DNA of 64,000 bases from Lachancea dasiensis (Eukaryota; Ascomycota; Saccharomycetes; Saccharomycetales; Saccharomycetaceae), in contig LT598457.1 in assembly GCA_900074725.1 (NCBI GenBank), forward strand, positions 434,001 to 498,000, in the 5' to 3' direction. Made by a program: the position numbers and the translations under genes. Shown here piece by piece: positions 1-8,999 of the stretch. The notes beneath the pieces are model-generated. The model was not told where the DNA came from. It saw only the letters and a program-made list of their open reading frames with translations, and made no database searches. Within the stretch, counting starts at the first letter, position 1. The number at the start of each line of letters is the position of its first letter.

Positions 1-2233
1 TTAATGACGGACTGCAGACTCCGAGAGACTTCAAGATTACTGCTTTCACAATTTCCTTTGTGACCGAGACATCGTTTCCAAAGCCAAATGCCCAACATTG
101 TAAAAGTTTGTTGTAAAGAACCTCTAAGTCCGTGATCTCTTCCTGAACTAGCAGGGATGAGATGCCCGCTATTTCACCAAACCAAATTTCTTGATCTTGA
201 TAGTGCTCCTGAAATTGCTGGAGTAAGGAGCCAAGCTCTTCCATGTTCTCCACAGCACTCACATCGGGAGCTAGATCATATATAGAATAGGCCCTGATGT
301 TCCGAAGGTCACCATCGTTGCTACCCTCTTGATTCCACGTTCCAAGAAGTTTATTCGTAGCTTCTGAGACTTCATAACCATATTGTTGAAGTATGGCCTC
401 CTGTCTTGAGCGGCCAAAATCATTCATATCAGATGGTAAAGTTGTTTGCAAGTCTAGATAATTCTCAAATGCTTCTGTGTTGGAAATGTCCGCCGAATCA
501 TTTATGATGGAAGTGTTTGCATTCCCCAGATTTGACGCAATAGGAAGATCGGTTTTCGATAACTGCACGCGCCAAATGGCGGAAGAATCGGCTTCCCTCA
601 CGAAACAACAAAATCCTTGCATATCTTTAGGATCTATAACACCTGAAGAGCTGTTGCCCCTCCATGAAATTTGGGGAGCAATCATAGAGCTTATCCCAGA
701 TTTTGAATTACCGATTTGAAGTATCGACGAACCACCAATAGATTGGAACACGGGGCCGCTTTTGGCAAAGACATGCAGGAGGACTTGAGGTTTATTGGAA
801 GAGGTTATGAAAACGAAAAATAGCTCATCGTAGGCGCTACCCCAATCTGTGCCGTTTACATGCCTTACCTCACTCTTGAATGTGATGTCTGCGGGATCTA
901 AACAGTGTTTCCACGAAATTACTCTTTCAATATCCCTGCCTTTGAAGCTAATCAGAATGATCTCTTTACTTGTCGTCAGAATGCAGAATTGGTCATTGAT
1001 ACGCTTGAAGTCGCGCAACGTTGACCAGGACTTTGCTTCAATAACTCTCAGTTCTGTCTTAGCCTTTAGATTTAGCTCGATCAAATTTGACCTACTAATT
1101 AGGATTAGACAAAAATACTCCGCGCCCCAAGTTACCTGGTGAAAAGATGATATATCCTCAGGATCGTAAACACTACCTCTTTTGTTCCCCGAGAGTCGCA
1201 GTCGAGAAGGGCGTGACGCTTTCTTGACTATATTTCCCATTGCCCAATTACCTTTGACATCTACAACAGCGAATTCGTTGAAATCCCATGGATTAAACGA
1301 TACGTCTGCAAAACATAAATCTTCAAGGGCATGAAAATGTAACGGCTCCAACTTGTCAATCTGCATAAAACCAGTTACAAGATCGATAGATCGAACTTGA
1401 AAGACACATAAGGAATTAGTCGTGATAACAGCGAAACAGTCTGAAGCCCTATTGAGAATTGCGGAAAACCTTGGAAAAACAATGTTTTTGATCTTGGAGT
1501 TTAGGTCGAACTTAACAATATTGTCAGGATTTTGCAATCCGGCACGATCATCTAAAAGGCCTACGTTCAACAAGCTAAGTGTTTCGCCGGATGCAAATGC
1601 CACTATGTGATTGGCATCCCTATTCATGCGCAGAGCTGTTGTAGTATGAATGGGCCCCATGTTAAATGTGTTGAAACTGGTTGGGTCAACTATCAAACTA
1701 GGCAAGGGGGAGCCTCTTAGCACCGTACTTGTAACATCAAAACCACCCTTTGAAACAGGTGTTTCTAAGTTTTTAATAACAGCACCCGGAACGTAAGTAC
1801 TTGGTGTGGTAGGATTGATAACTTTAGTGTCGTAGCTAGACTCTGTCATCAATTGAACATTTTTGAACAATTTTATCTGGCCTGATTCCTTTAAAGCTGA
1901 CATGTTCTGTACGCCTAGCGCTGACTCATAAATGGTATGGTTTTCTCCGTCGCTGTCACTAACAGAATCGATTAAGGCATCTTCACTCGAACCCGTCGAA
2001 TCTGCTAGATTGGAAACGCTGTCGTAACTACAGTCTATAAAACGCTCCTTACTCGTCATGTGAAGCTTAACGTCACGAGAAGCTTCAAAGTCATCAACTC
2101 CACCATGTATCCACCTGCCTCTCTCACCTTGTTGTCTCTCCGCGGTCGAAATGTATAGCCCCGAATTTCTGATCCCAAAGCCCAGTTGAACACCTACTCC
2201 CTTTTTATTTGGCAGCAGTTGAGCCCTTTCCAT
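1..2233 (-). CDS. RRN6: RNA polymerase I core factor subunit Rrn6, 3' end outside the window
   Basis: Reading the minus strand from the ATG at 2233 gives one open frame that runs off the left edge, about 744 residues; the S. cerevisiae protein has 894, so the C-terminal part is missing. Rrn6 is a subunit of the core factor (with Rrn7 and Rrn11) that recruits RNA polymerase I to the rDNA promoter in the nucleolus. A segment reading SFNPWDFNEFAVVDVKGNW is typical of its propeller-like N-terminal half, and the N-terminus has short acidic and serine-rich stretches. The neighbours are those of YBL014C/YGL026C in the unduplicated ancestor, which supports the assignment. A short out-of-frame ATG lies a few bases upstream of the chosen start. 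Identity rests on recognised sequence and gene order, not on a search. Confidence 0.85.
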   Translation of the reverse strand, partial: MERAQLLPNKKGVGVQLGFGIRNSGLYISTAERQQGERGRWIHGGVDDFEASRDVKLHMTSKERFIDCSYDSVSNLADSTGSSEDALIDSVSDSDGENHTIYESALGVQNMSALKESGQIKLFKNVQLMTESSYDTKVINPTTPSTYVPGAVIKNLETPVSKGGFDVTSTVLRGSPLPSLIVDPTSFNTFNMGPIHTTTALRMNRDANHIVAFASGETLSLLNVGLLDDRAGLQNPDNIVKFDLNSKIKNIVFPRFSAILNRASDCFAVITTNSLCVFQVRSIDLVTGFMQIDKLEPLHFHALEDLCFADVSFNPWDFNEFAVVDVKGNWAMGNIVKKASRPSRLRLSGNKRGSVYDPEDISSFHQVTWGAEYFCLILISRSNLIELNLKAKTELRVIEAKSWSTLRDFKRINDQFCILTTSKEIILISFKGRDIERVISWKHCLDPADITFKSEVRHVNGTDWGSAYDELFFVFITSSNKPQVLLHVFAKSGPVFQSIGGSSILQIGNSKSGISSMIAPQISWRGNSSSGVIDPKDMQGFCCFVREADSSAIWRVQLSKTDLPIASNLGNANTSIINDSADISNTEAFENYLDLQTTLPSDMNDFGRSRQEAILQQYGYEVSEATNKLLGTWNQEGSNDGDLRNIRAYSIYDLAPDVSAVENMEELGSLLQQFQEHYQDQEIWFGEIAGISSLLVQEEITDLEVLYNKLLQCWAFGFGNDVSVTKEIVKAVILKSLGVCSPSL

Positions 2234-2523
2234 TAGATATCATACAGCCAGTCGTTTGGCTTTCACCGAGCCATGATGGCCGCGATGAGCTCCAGTTATT
2301 TTGTTGTCGTCTAAAATAAACTTATATAATTATTAGTTTCGTCCATGATAACTATCCATTTTCCGACTCTATCTAACATTACTGCTATAGTCTCACTTTT
2401 GATAGGATCATCTTCGTTAAGTATTCTACACAAAGTCGAATAGTGACGTATGGCTTCTAGGGTATAATCTTGAGTTGGGCCGCCCCTAGAATTTGCACGA
2501 GGAAACTCTTCATGCAACGTCTT

Positions 2524-4647
2524 TCACGCCGATGGATCTTCTTCGAACCTCAGGTCCCAGCCGATCTGCGGACCTAGCTTAGGTAGAACTTCTGCAACGC
2601 TTTGAACATCCTTATCACCCCTACCAGAGATGTTGATGACAACGTGTTGGTTCTTGTCCATTGTTTTGGCCAGTTCAACGGCACCGTACACGGCATGGGA
2701 GGATTCCAAAGCTGGGATGATACCTTCCAACTGAGATAACAATTTGAAGCCTTCCAGGGCTTGAGCATCTGTAGCAGCAATAAAGTTGGCACGGCCGGAT
2801 GCTTTCCAAGAAGCAAGTTCTGGCCCCACACCTGGGTAATCAAGGCCAGCAGAAACCGAGTGAGTATCATGCACTTGCCCATCGGTATCTTGTAACACAA
2901 AGGTTTTGACACCATGGAAGACACCGGGCCTTCCAACTGTTAGTGTAGCGGAGTGAAATTTGGAGTCGATGCCGTCGCCGCCGGCCTCTACACCTAACAG
3001 CTTGACAGACAAATCGTGTTCAAAAGGAGAGAACATACCGGTAGAGTTAGAGCCACCGCCAACACAGGCGACTACTACGTCGGGAAGTTTTCCATCGTTA
3101 AGCTTCGCAAATTGTTCCTTGGTTTCGTTGCCGATAACCGATTGAAAAGTACGGACTAACGTAGGGTAAGGATGAGGTCCAATGGCCGAACCAACCACAT
3201 AATGAGTGGTTTGTAAATGTGAAACCCAGTAGCGGAAAGCTTCAGAAGTGGCGTCTCTCAAAGTTTTAGTACCGTTGGTGACTGCCACGACCTTGGCGCC
3301 CAAAATACGCATTCTGAAGACATTTAGGGCTTGACGGCGAACATCTTCAGCACCCATGAAAACCGTACATTCCATTCCGAACTTAGCACATGCGGTAGCA
3401 GTTGCCACACCGTGCTGACCAGCACCAGTTTCTGCAATAATTTTTTTCTTCCCTAACCTTTTGGCAATCAAGACTTGGGCTAAAGCGTTATTTATTTTGT
3501 GAGAGCCAGTATGATTCAGGTCTTCTCTTTTCAACCAAATTTGTGCACCCCCACAGTGTTCTGATAGTCTCTCAGCCTTATGCAATGTCGAAGGACGGCC
3601 AATGTATGAATATAGATTTCTAAACTCTTGCCAGAAAATTGGGTCGGCAACCGCGCTTTCAAAGCCCATTTCCAACTCTCTCAAACAGGCATGCAGGGCC
3701 TCAGGAACGTATTGGCCTCCAAAGTCACCAAAGGTAGCCTTGAACTTGTGAACTTCGTTGAAATCGGCAACGGCGGCTGCACGGTTTCTACCTTCAGCGA
3801 TAGATTTTTCATGGATCGCCTTGAACTCAGCAGAAGACAAGTTTTTGTGTTTCCGACCCTCAAGCACGTCTTCAACATAAGTTTTCACAACCTCGTAGCG
3901 TTGTTCAGGTTCACACTTCTCGATCAGTTCGATAATCTTAGAGGCAATAACGACACCATCAGACGCAGCACCCACAAATTTGAAATGATCTCTAGTCGAA
4001 ACGCCGAATCCCACGGCAAGTGGGATGTCCTTAGTGAATTTACGGACACGATTCACCAAATTGGCGACGTCTTCGGTAACGGAAACCTGAGCACCAGTGG
4101 TACCCATTCTGGAAACAACGTAAATGAAGGACGTGGCAATCTGTGCCAAGAGCTCTAGACGTTGGTCGGTGGTAGAAGGAGCAACAAGAGGAATCAAACT
4201 TAGCCCATTGTCGTTGACAAAGTCCCGGACCTTAAGAGCTTCTTCTGGAGGCAAGTCAACAATAATGAAGCCGTTTGCACCGGCATTGGCTGCATCTTCG
4301 ATGAATTTTTGCTCTCCATAGTTGAGAATTGGGTTGTAATAGCCCATAAGAATAATAGGGACGGTCACACCCTCCGATCTGGCCTGGCGAACCACATCCA
4401 AAGTTTGGGACATGGTGACGCCGTTTTTCAAAGCCATCGTGTTTGCATATTGAATAGTTGGACCATCCGCGATAGGGTCAGAGAAAGGCATTCCCAGTTC
4501 GATTACATCCACACCACCGTCTTGGAACCCTTTCAACATTGGGATAGTATCTTCCACTCTAGGATATCCGACAGTCATGAAAGTCACCAGAACATTGCGA
4601 TTTTCAGCCTTTGCATTCGCAAAAGTATTTCTCAGTTGTTCAGCCAT
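2524..4647 (-). CDS. TRP5: tryptophan synthase, bifunctional alpha-beta protein
   Basis: This 707-residue protein has the length of the fungal fused tryptophan synthase. The N-terminal alpha domain (roughly residues 1-265) cleaves indole-glycerol phosphate; the C-terminal beta domain (roughly 310-700) joins indole to serine using pyridoxal phosphate. Visible landmarks are the alpha motif [14 protein letters not shown] near residue 50, the beta motif GSHKINNA with the PLP lysine near residue 381, and the phosphate-binding [10 protein letters not shown] loop. It catalyses the last two steps of tryptophan synthesis in the cytosol. The start is the first ATG, and the preceding intergenic stretch carries a perfect Gcn4 site, fitting general amino-acid control. 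It is tandem with RRN6 (290 bases apart). Confidence 0.98.
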   Translation of the reverse strand: MAEQLRNTFANAKAENRNVLVTFMTVGYPRVEDTIPMLKGFQDGGVDVIELGMPFSDPIADGPTIQYANTMALKNGVTMSQTLDVVRQARSEGVTVPIILMGYYNPILNYGEQKFIEDAANAGANGFIIVDLPPEEALKVRDFVNDNGLSLIPLVAPSTTDQRLELLAQIATSFIYVVSRMGTTGAQVSVTEDVANLVNRVRKFTKDIPLAVGFGVSTRDHFKFVGAASDGVVIASKIIELIEKCEPEQRYEVVKTYVEDVLEGRKHKNLSSAEFKAIHEKSIAEGRNRAAAVADFNEVHKFKATFGDFGGQYVPEALHACLRELEMGFESAVADPIFWQEFRNLYSYIGRPSTLHKAERLSEHCGGAQIWLKREDLNHTGSHKINNALAQVLIAKRLGKKKIIAETGAGQHGVATATACAKFGMECTVFMGAEDVRRQALNVFRMRILGAKVVAVTNGTKTLRDATSEAFRYWVSHLQTTHYVVGSAIGPHPYPTLVRTFQSVIGNETKEQFAKLNDGKLPDVVVACVGGGSNSTGMFSPFEHDLSVKLLGVEAGGDGIDSKFHSATLTVGRPGVFHGVKTFVLQDTDGQVHDTHSVSAGLDYPGVGPELASWKASGRANFIAATDAQALEGFKLLSQLEGIIPALESSHAVYGAVELAKTMDKNQHVVINISGRGDKDVQSVAEVLPKLGPQIGWDLRFEEDPSA

Positions 4648-5018
4648 GTTGTGAACTAATAAGCAATGGCCGACCTAAGTTGTTGTTAGCGAGGTAGCTG
4701 AGCGTGAATGAGAGAATTTTAAACGTCACGAATCATGTCTCAAGTCATTGAATACGGAAAAGAGCTAACAGGTCAGTGACTCATACATAGCCGGGATATA
4801 GTCAGAAACAAACACGCTTGATCGATTGAAGCTTTCGAGAAGGTAATCGTAATTACGTTAGAGGCGAGGATTGAATACCACTTCATAGAAAAGCCGTCCA
4901 TAAAAGTTTCCTTGCCAGATACCAGGAGGCTGCATTTATTGCCTTAACTCCATGGAGAATTTGTAATAACTATTGTACAAGCAGGTGTAATATTGTGTCT
5001 TCATTCAGTCATTGTATT
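4648..5018. other. intergenic region, TRP5 promoter and PGD1 3' flank
   Basis: This holds the upstream region of TRP5 and the 3' flank of PGD1, both on the minus strand. The only clear element is the Gcn4 site listed separately. I see no gene in it. Confidence 0.7.
4777..4783. promoter_or_regulatory. Gcn4 binding site upstream of TRP5
   Basis: The sequence TGACTCA matches the Gcn4 consensus TGASTCA exactly, about 130 bases upstream of the TRP5 start. Gcn4 activates amino-acid biosynthetic genes on starvation, and S. cerevisiae TRP5 is a known target. Function here is inferred. Confidence 0.8.
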
Positions 5019-6062
5019 CTACTGTAGGAAGTCCATGTTGAGGTTCGAAAGGTCAATGTTGTTGAGATCAAGCGATCCTAAGTCTTGGTTGACGCTGCCT
5101 TGGGGATTCATCTGTGTATAGGCTGCCGCAGGATTGCTCTGGTCCGACATCGACATGCTTAGGATGTTGGCGGGTGTTATGCTGTTAGAATTAAACGACG
5201 GTTGACTGGGTTGAACGTGACGCTGGACAGAGTGCATGTTCGACGGTTTACCGCCCGGGGGAAAGCTCATGTTACTACCGTTAACTGGGGACATAGTATT
5301 CAGTGGACTGCTCATTATGTTCATGGGAGACATACCGGAGAGCAGTTGGGATGGGTTTGTAGAAGGTGTAAACTGTTTCTGATGCTGCATGGATTGAGCC
5401 GGTTGTTGCTGGTGTATTGCTTGTTGCAGAGCCTGTGAAGGCGGCTGAGGCTGTGAAGGCATCGAGGATGGAGAGGGTCCCGAGTTTTTTTTGGTACGCG
5501 GCTTTCTTGGCTTTTTGGCAGCCGCGGATGCCGTGGTGGACGGTGTCGGTAGATTACTCGAAGGGGTATTCCCACTTGAGACTGCACTCTTCGTCGTACT
5601 TGCTGCGGCAAGTGCAGAGGGCGAGTTGACGTTCGAGCGTTTACCGCTCTGAGGCCGTCCAGCGGTCGCAAGGGCGGCATCATTTATATTTGAAAGCCTT
5701 TCTAGTGGCGAAAACTTAACACTTATATTGTCATCTTTGGAGGCCTGTTGCAACCCATCAAATAACGGCTGAAGGCGAACATAGTCTGAGGACAACGTAT
5801 CGACGTCTTTCATAAACTCCAGAAGCTTGGTTCTGACGTAGGTAAATCTTTCTAAAGCGGAAGATTCTTGTTTCGCATCTATGCTCGCCATAGCATTGAG
5901 CAGCTCATTGAAATGCAGCCGCATTGGCAGGATTGAGTTTTGCACATTTTGTAGCTCTTGCTTAATGGAGTTCTTGAATTCGTGGTCTGATCCCAATCGC
6001 TCAAAAAGATTTTCTAGAGGTCTAGCCTCATTGACATCATTATTGTTCGAAGAATCATCCAT
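5019..6062 (-). CDS. PGD1: Mediator tail subunit Med3/Pgd1
   Basis: This 347-residue protein has a conserved helical N-terminus (about residues 10-120) and then a long low-complexity tail rich in Ser, Pro, Gln, Asn and Met, with a lysine-rich patch KKPRKPRTKK near 182-191. That layout matches Pgd1/Med3, a tail-module subunit of the RNA polymerase II Mediator that contacts activators in the nucleus (397 residues in S. cerevisiae). Its place directly beside TRP5 on the same strand is that of YGL025C. The ATG at 6062 is the first in frame. The tail shows little exact conservation, so the call leans on the N-terminus and gene order. Confidence 0.88.
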   Translation of the reverse strand: MDDSSNNNDVNEARPLENLFERLGSDHEFKNSIKQELQNVQNSILPMRLHFNELLNAMASIDAKQESSALERFTYVRTKLLEFMKDVDTLSSDYVRLQPLFDGLQQASKDDNISVKFSPLERLSNINDAALATAGRPQSGKRSNVNSPSALAAASTTKSAVSSGNTPSSNLPTPSTTASAAAKKPRKPRTKKNSGPSPSSMPSQPQPPSQALQQAIHQQQPAQSMQHQKQFTPSTNPSQLLSGMSPMNIMSSPLNTMSPVNGSNMSFPPGGKPSNMHSVQRHVQPSQPSFNSNSITPANILSMSMSDQSNPAAAYTQMNPQGSVNQDLGSLDLNNIDLSNLNMDFLQ

Positions 6063-6229
6063 TTTCAGCGAACAAAGGCTGCGAAGGCTCTATTGTTATC
6101 CGGTTGCAGCTTCTATCATCCAGCGAGTATTCCAATTTACCATATCGCGGAATAAGATCAAATTAGTACAAAATGATATCGAGGTCTTGTCAACTCTCAC
6201 AGCTCATATCAACACAGGCTGGCTGCACT

Positions 6230-7102
6230 CTACCGCTTGCACGAACCTTCCACCTTTTGTTTTTTGAATTTTGCAACTTTGCTGCCATTTTCATAAACTT
6301 CTATAGCCCAGTGGTCGATCAAATAGGACTCTATGTCTTCCCACAGGTGATGGAACCAGTAGGAGCTGATAAAGGATAGTGATAACTGGTTATAACAAGT
6401 GCATATGACCTTAATAGTTCTTCTTTGCATTTCGTGAAATGCTGGAAGAGTCAGTAAGAAGCTTCGTACTAGTGAAGTGTCAGGGAATTGAGAAACAGTT
6501 GCAAACCAAACGCACGGAGGTTCACTTCGCAGGCAATACACAGATGCCAGCACTCGACAATGGTCATAGATTTTATTTCCATATAGATGCTTTTTCAAAA
6601 GTTCGAGGCACCGCAAAATGTCTTGTTCGCTATGGGCGATATAAAGCGCGCAGCATGCGATCAACTCATGCGAACGCTGCTGGTCTCGCGGATCTGCGTT
6701 CTCCAGTAGATTTTCGACATAAAATCGCAAGCCTGGCAAGCTTTTGTGGTTTTCGCGGCGTCTACAATAGAAGCGGATTGTTTTTATGTACACTTGGATG
6801 GCTAAGTGAACAAAAGCTGGTTTTCGACGGGATTTGGGTTTTGCTGCAACAATAACCTCTCTAAGCTTCCGCAGTCCACGTTCCACTAAGTTCCCATCTG
6901 GGTCAATCAGCTCCTGTTTCTCGATTTCTTGCAACAGTTTTAGTCTCGCATTTTCGTCGTGTAATAGATCCTGGAGGATGTCACTGGTGCGGTGAGATCG
7001 GCTCAACAGAGCGTGATCTTTGAGTTGATCGTTGAGTATTGCTTGGCGGGCCTCTTCAGAAAACTTCTGCCTTCTTTTATAAAGAATTGCCTCGTCACTC
7101 AT
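6230..7102 (-). CDS. unrecognised 290-residue, probably helical protein
   Basis: I do not recognise this gene. It encodes 290 residues from an ATG at 7102, with a charged N-terminus (YKRRQKFSEEARQ) and a mostly helical-looking body with several Cys, Trp and Tyr residues. The spacing in its middle part (residues about 130-210) resembles helical repeat proteins, but I cannot name a family. There is no signal peptide or clear membrane segment; the C-terminus is basic (SKVAKFKKQKVEG). It lies between PGD1 and FMT1, where the two S. cerevisiae regions have no verified counterpart, so it may have been lost after genome duplication or diverged beyond recognition. It shares a 122-base divergent promoter with FMT1. 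A real gene is supported by length, the compact fit between neighbours and a balanced composition. Confidence 0.75.
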   Translation of the reverse strand: MSDEAILYKRRQKFSEEARQAILNDQLKDHALLSRSHRTSDILQDLLHDENARLKLLQEIEKQELIDPDGNLVERGLRKLREVIVAAKPKSRRKPAFVHLAIQVYIKTIRFYCRRRENHKSLPGLRFYVENLLENADPRDQQRSHELIACCALYIAHSEQDILRCLELLKKHLYGNKIYDHCRVLASVYCLRSEPPCVWFATVSQFPDTSLVRSFLLTLPAFHEMQRRTIKVICTCYNQLSLSFISSYWFHHLWEDIESYLIDHWAIEVYENGSKVAKFKKQKVEGSCKR

Positions 7103-7224
7103 CAGGTGTTGTATGACGACCCAGTACCAATTGTGCTGATCTTATAACGGTGCTTAAACGTAGCTGATATTCGAGTAATAATTGTGAAACAAAATTACTT
7201 GCTATATGCCCTGGGGTCAAGACT

Positions 7225-8370
7225 ATGAGCAAGTCATTCCAAACCTGGATTGGCTTGGTGAGGCCGAGACGTTGTTACAGCGACGTTAAAAGACCATTAA
7301 ACATTTTGTTCTTCGGTTCAGATCAATTTAGTGTCCATTCTCTAAAGGCTCTTCACAAATTGAAAGAAGAGGATCCTCATTTGATTAGAACATTACAAGT
7401 AGTTACGAGGCCTGCCAAAAAATGCGGAAGGAATCTGTCCGTTACGCGGGACGTACCAATTGCAAAATATAGCACCCACTTGGGGCTTCCACCCGTAATC
7501 GAGTGCGATTCCCAACAGGACATGCTGGGACCTGTGAGGGACAAACTTATGGAGGGCCAATTTAACATGATCATAGCCGTCTCATTTGGGAAACTGATTT
7601 CCAAAAAGCTTCTGGCGGAAGTGCCTTACACGCTCAACGTGCACCCCTCGCTTTTGCCACGCTACAAGGGCTCATCTCCCATCCAGTACACTCTCTTGAA
7701 CCAAGACGCTGTGACAGGCGTCTCTATCCAGACACTACACCCGGAAAAATTTGATTGTGGCCGAATTATCGCTCAAACGCCGCCCCTCAGAACTTCAGAT
7801 CTGCTACTTCGAGACGGATTGCAAATTCATGAACCCAGCTACATGTCCGAATCTGCAGTGCCTCCCAAAGTCGCTAAATTGATGGATGTATTAGGGGACA
7901 TAGGCTCAGAATTACTGGTGAGGGTGATTCGGGAAGGAGCATACAAGGCCCAGAATATCTTTTCCCCACCGTTTGCAGAGAGCTTCGCGCCAAAGATTAC
8001 GACCGACTTACGACAGATACAATGGAATTCAACTACAAGCCAACAGGCACTCAGTAAAATCGGCGCTTTAGGACCAGTCTACTCATTCAAGGCGGCTCAA
8101 AGAAAAAGTCAAGAGCCGCTGTTGAAGAGGGTCATATTTCACAAACTCAAACCTTGCACTGATACGTGTGGAACACCAATAGGGCAGCGACCTGGATCGT
8201 TCTACTATGACGATATCCGTAAATGTATTCTCGTGAGATTTGTTGATGGCACAGTGCTCCAATGCCCTGAAATACAATTTGAAGGTTCAAAAATCGAGGG
8301 CCCCGAACAATTTAGCAAAAGTCTTCGCAAACGGTGCGGTAGGTGCGCCCAGGAGGCCTTCTTCTTGTGA
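7225..8370 (+). CDS. FMT1: mitochondrial methionyl-tRNA formyltransferase
   Basis: This 381-residue protein (S. cerevisiae 401) formylates initiator Met-tRNA for mitochondrial translation. The first 20 or so residues are basic with no acidic residue, as in a matrix targeting sequence. The folate-enzyme core follows from about residue 25 (NILFFGSDQFS), with the catalytic-loop motif NVHPSLLPRYKGSSPIQ near residue 140 that carries the conserved Asn and His, then TGVSIQTLHPEKFDCG. The C-terminal third is the tRNA-binding domain. The ATG at 7225 is the only suitable start. The gene sits where YBL013W would be, divergent from the unrecognised gene and followed by tRNA-Asp. Confidence 0.95.
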   Translation: MSKSFQTWIGLVRPRRCYSDVKRPLNILFFGSDQFSVHSLKALHKLKEEDPHLIRTLQVVTRPAKKCGRNLSVTRDVPIAKYSTHLGLPPVIECDSQQDMLGPVRDKLMEGQFNMIIAVSFGKLISKKLLAEVPYTLNVHPSLLPRYKGSSPIQYTLLNQDAVTGVSIQTLHPEKFDCGRIIAQTPPLRTSDLLLRDGLQIHEPSYMSESAVPPKVAKLMDVLGDIGSELLVRVIREGAYKAQNIFSPPFAESFAPKITTDLRQIQWNSTTSQQALSKIGALGPVYSFKAAQRKSQEPLLKRVIFHKLKPCTDTCGTPIGQRPGSFYYDDIRKCILVRFVDGTVLQCPEIQFEGSKIEGPEQFSKSLRKRCGRCAQEAFFL

Positions 8371-8504
8371 TATACTTTGTACATAAATTCGCAAAAACGA
8401 CCGACTTGATTGTCGGTTTAATCAACTCTTTAGCCGCTACCTTCTGCATCAACCAAAGACACCTTACCTAACCTACCTTCATTTGGATCTAGGAAAAAAA
8501 TAAT

Positions 8505-8576
8505 CTCCGCGACGGGGAATTGAACCCCGGTCCCGGGCGCGACAAGCCCGAATTCTAGCCACTAAACTATCGCGGA
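8505..8576 (-). tRNA. tD(GUC): tRNA-Asp (anticodon GUC)
   Basis: On the minus strand a 72-base cloverleaf can be folded: acceptor arms TCCGCGA and TCGCGGA with discriminator G, anticodon loop CTTGTCGC giving GUC, and T arm with GGTTCAATTCC. It matches yeast tRNA-Asp closely and has no intron. A run of T on the minus strand just past the 3' end (8494-8500) is the polymerase III terminator. Confidence 0.97.
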
Positions 8577-8999
8577 TACCAATTGAAATATTGAAATTTA
8601 GCATGATATGGATAGGCCTAAAAGTGTCTCATGCATCCTTGTTCCCTAACTTTGAATTTTGTACCAACGACATGCGATGTTCTTGTATGCAAACAATACG
8701 ATACCTAGAAATTACTTCTACCTGGAAATCTTCACTTTAGGTCTTCAAGAGTTTCACACTCACAGGTATTGTTAGCTTGTTCTGAGTGGGATTTTTGGTC
8801 GCCTCGGATTCTTCGTGAAGTGAATTTTGGTGGTGGAAACTTTTCCTTCATTTTACTCGCCCCTTCATTCGCGGTCTAGTAACCTCCTAGGAGATTTGCA
8901 TTGGCGAATTAGTACAGAAAGCTCAAGGTAAAGCCGAAAGCTTCTGCGATCTTCTGTGATCTACCGACGCTCGTTGCCCTTTTGTTGCAAACAAGTGAA
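8577..8999. other. intergenic region upstream of SCT1
   Basis: It separates tRNA-Asp from SCT1. I see no gene. An in-frame TTG stretch just before the SCT1 ATG is not taken as a start. Confidence 0.6.

Noticed and set aside
2311-2517. 68-codon frame just past the TRP5 stop, minus strand
   Set aside because: It begins with TTG and has no early ATG, no family resemblance and a length common by chance.
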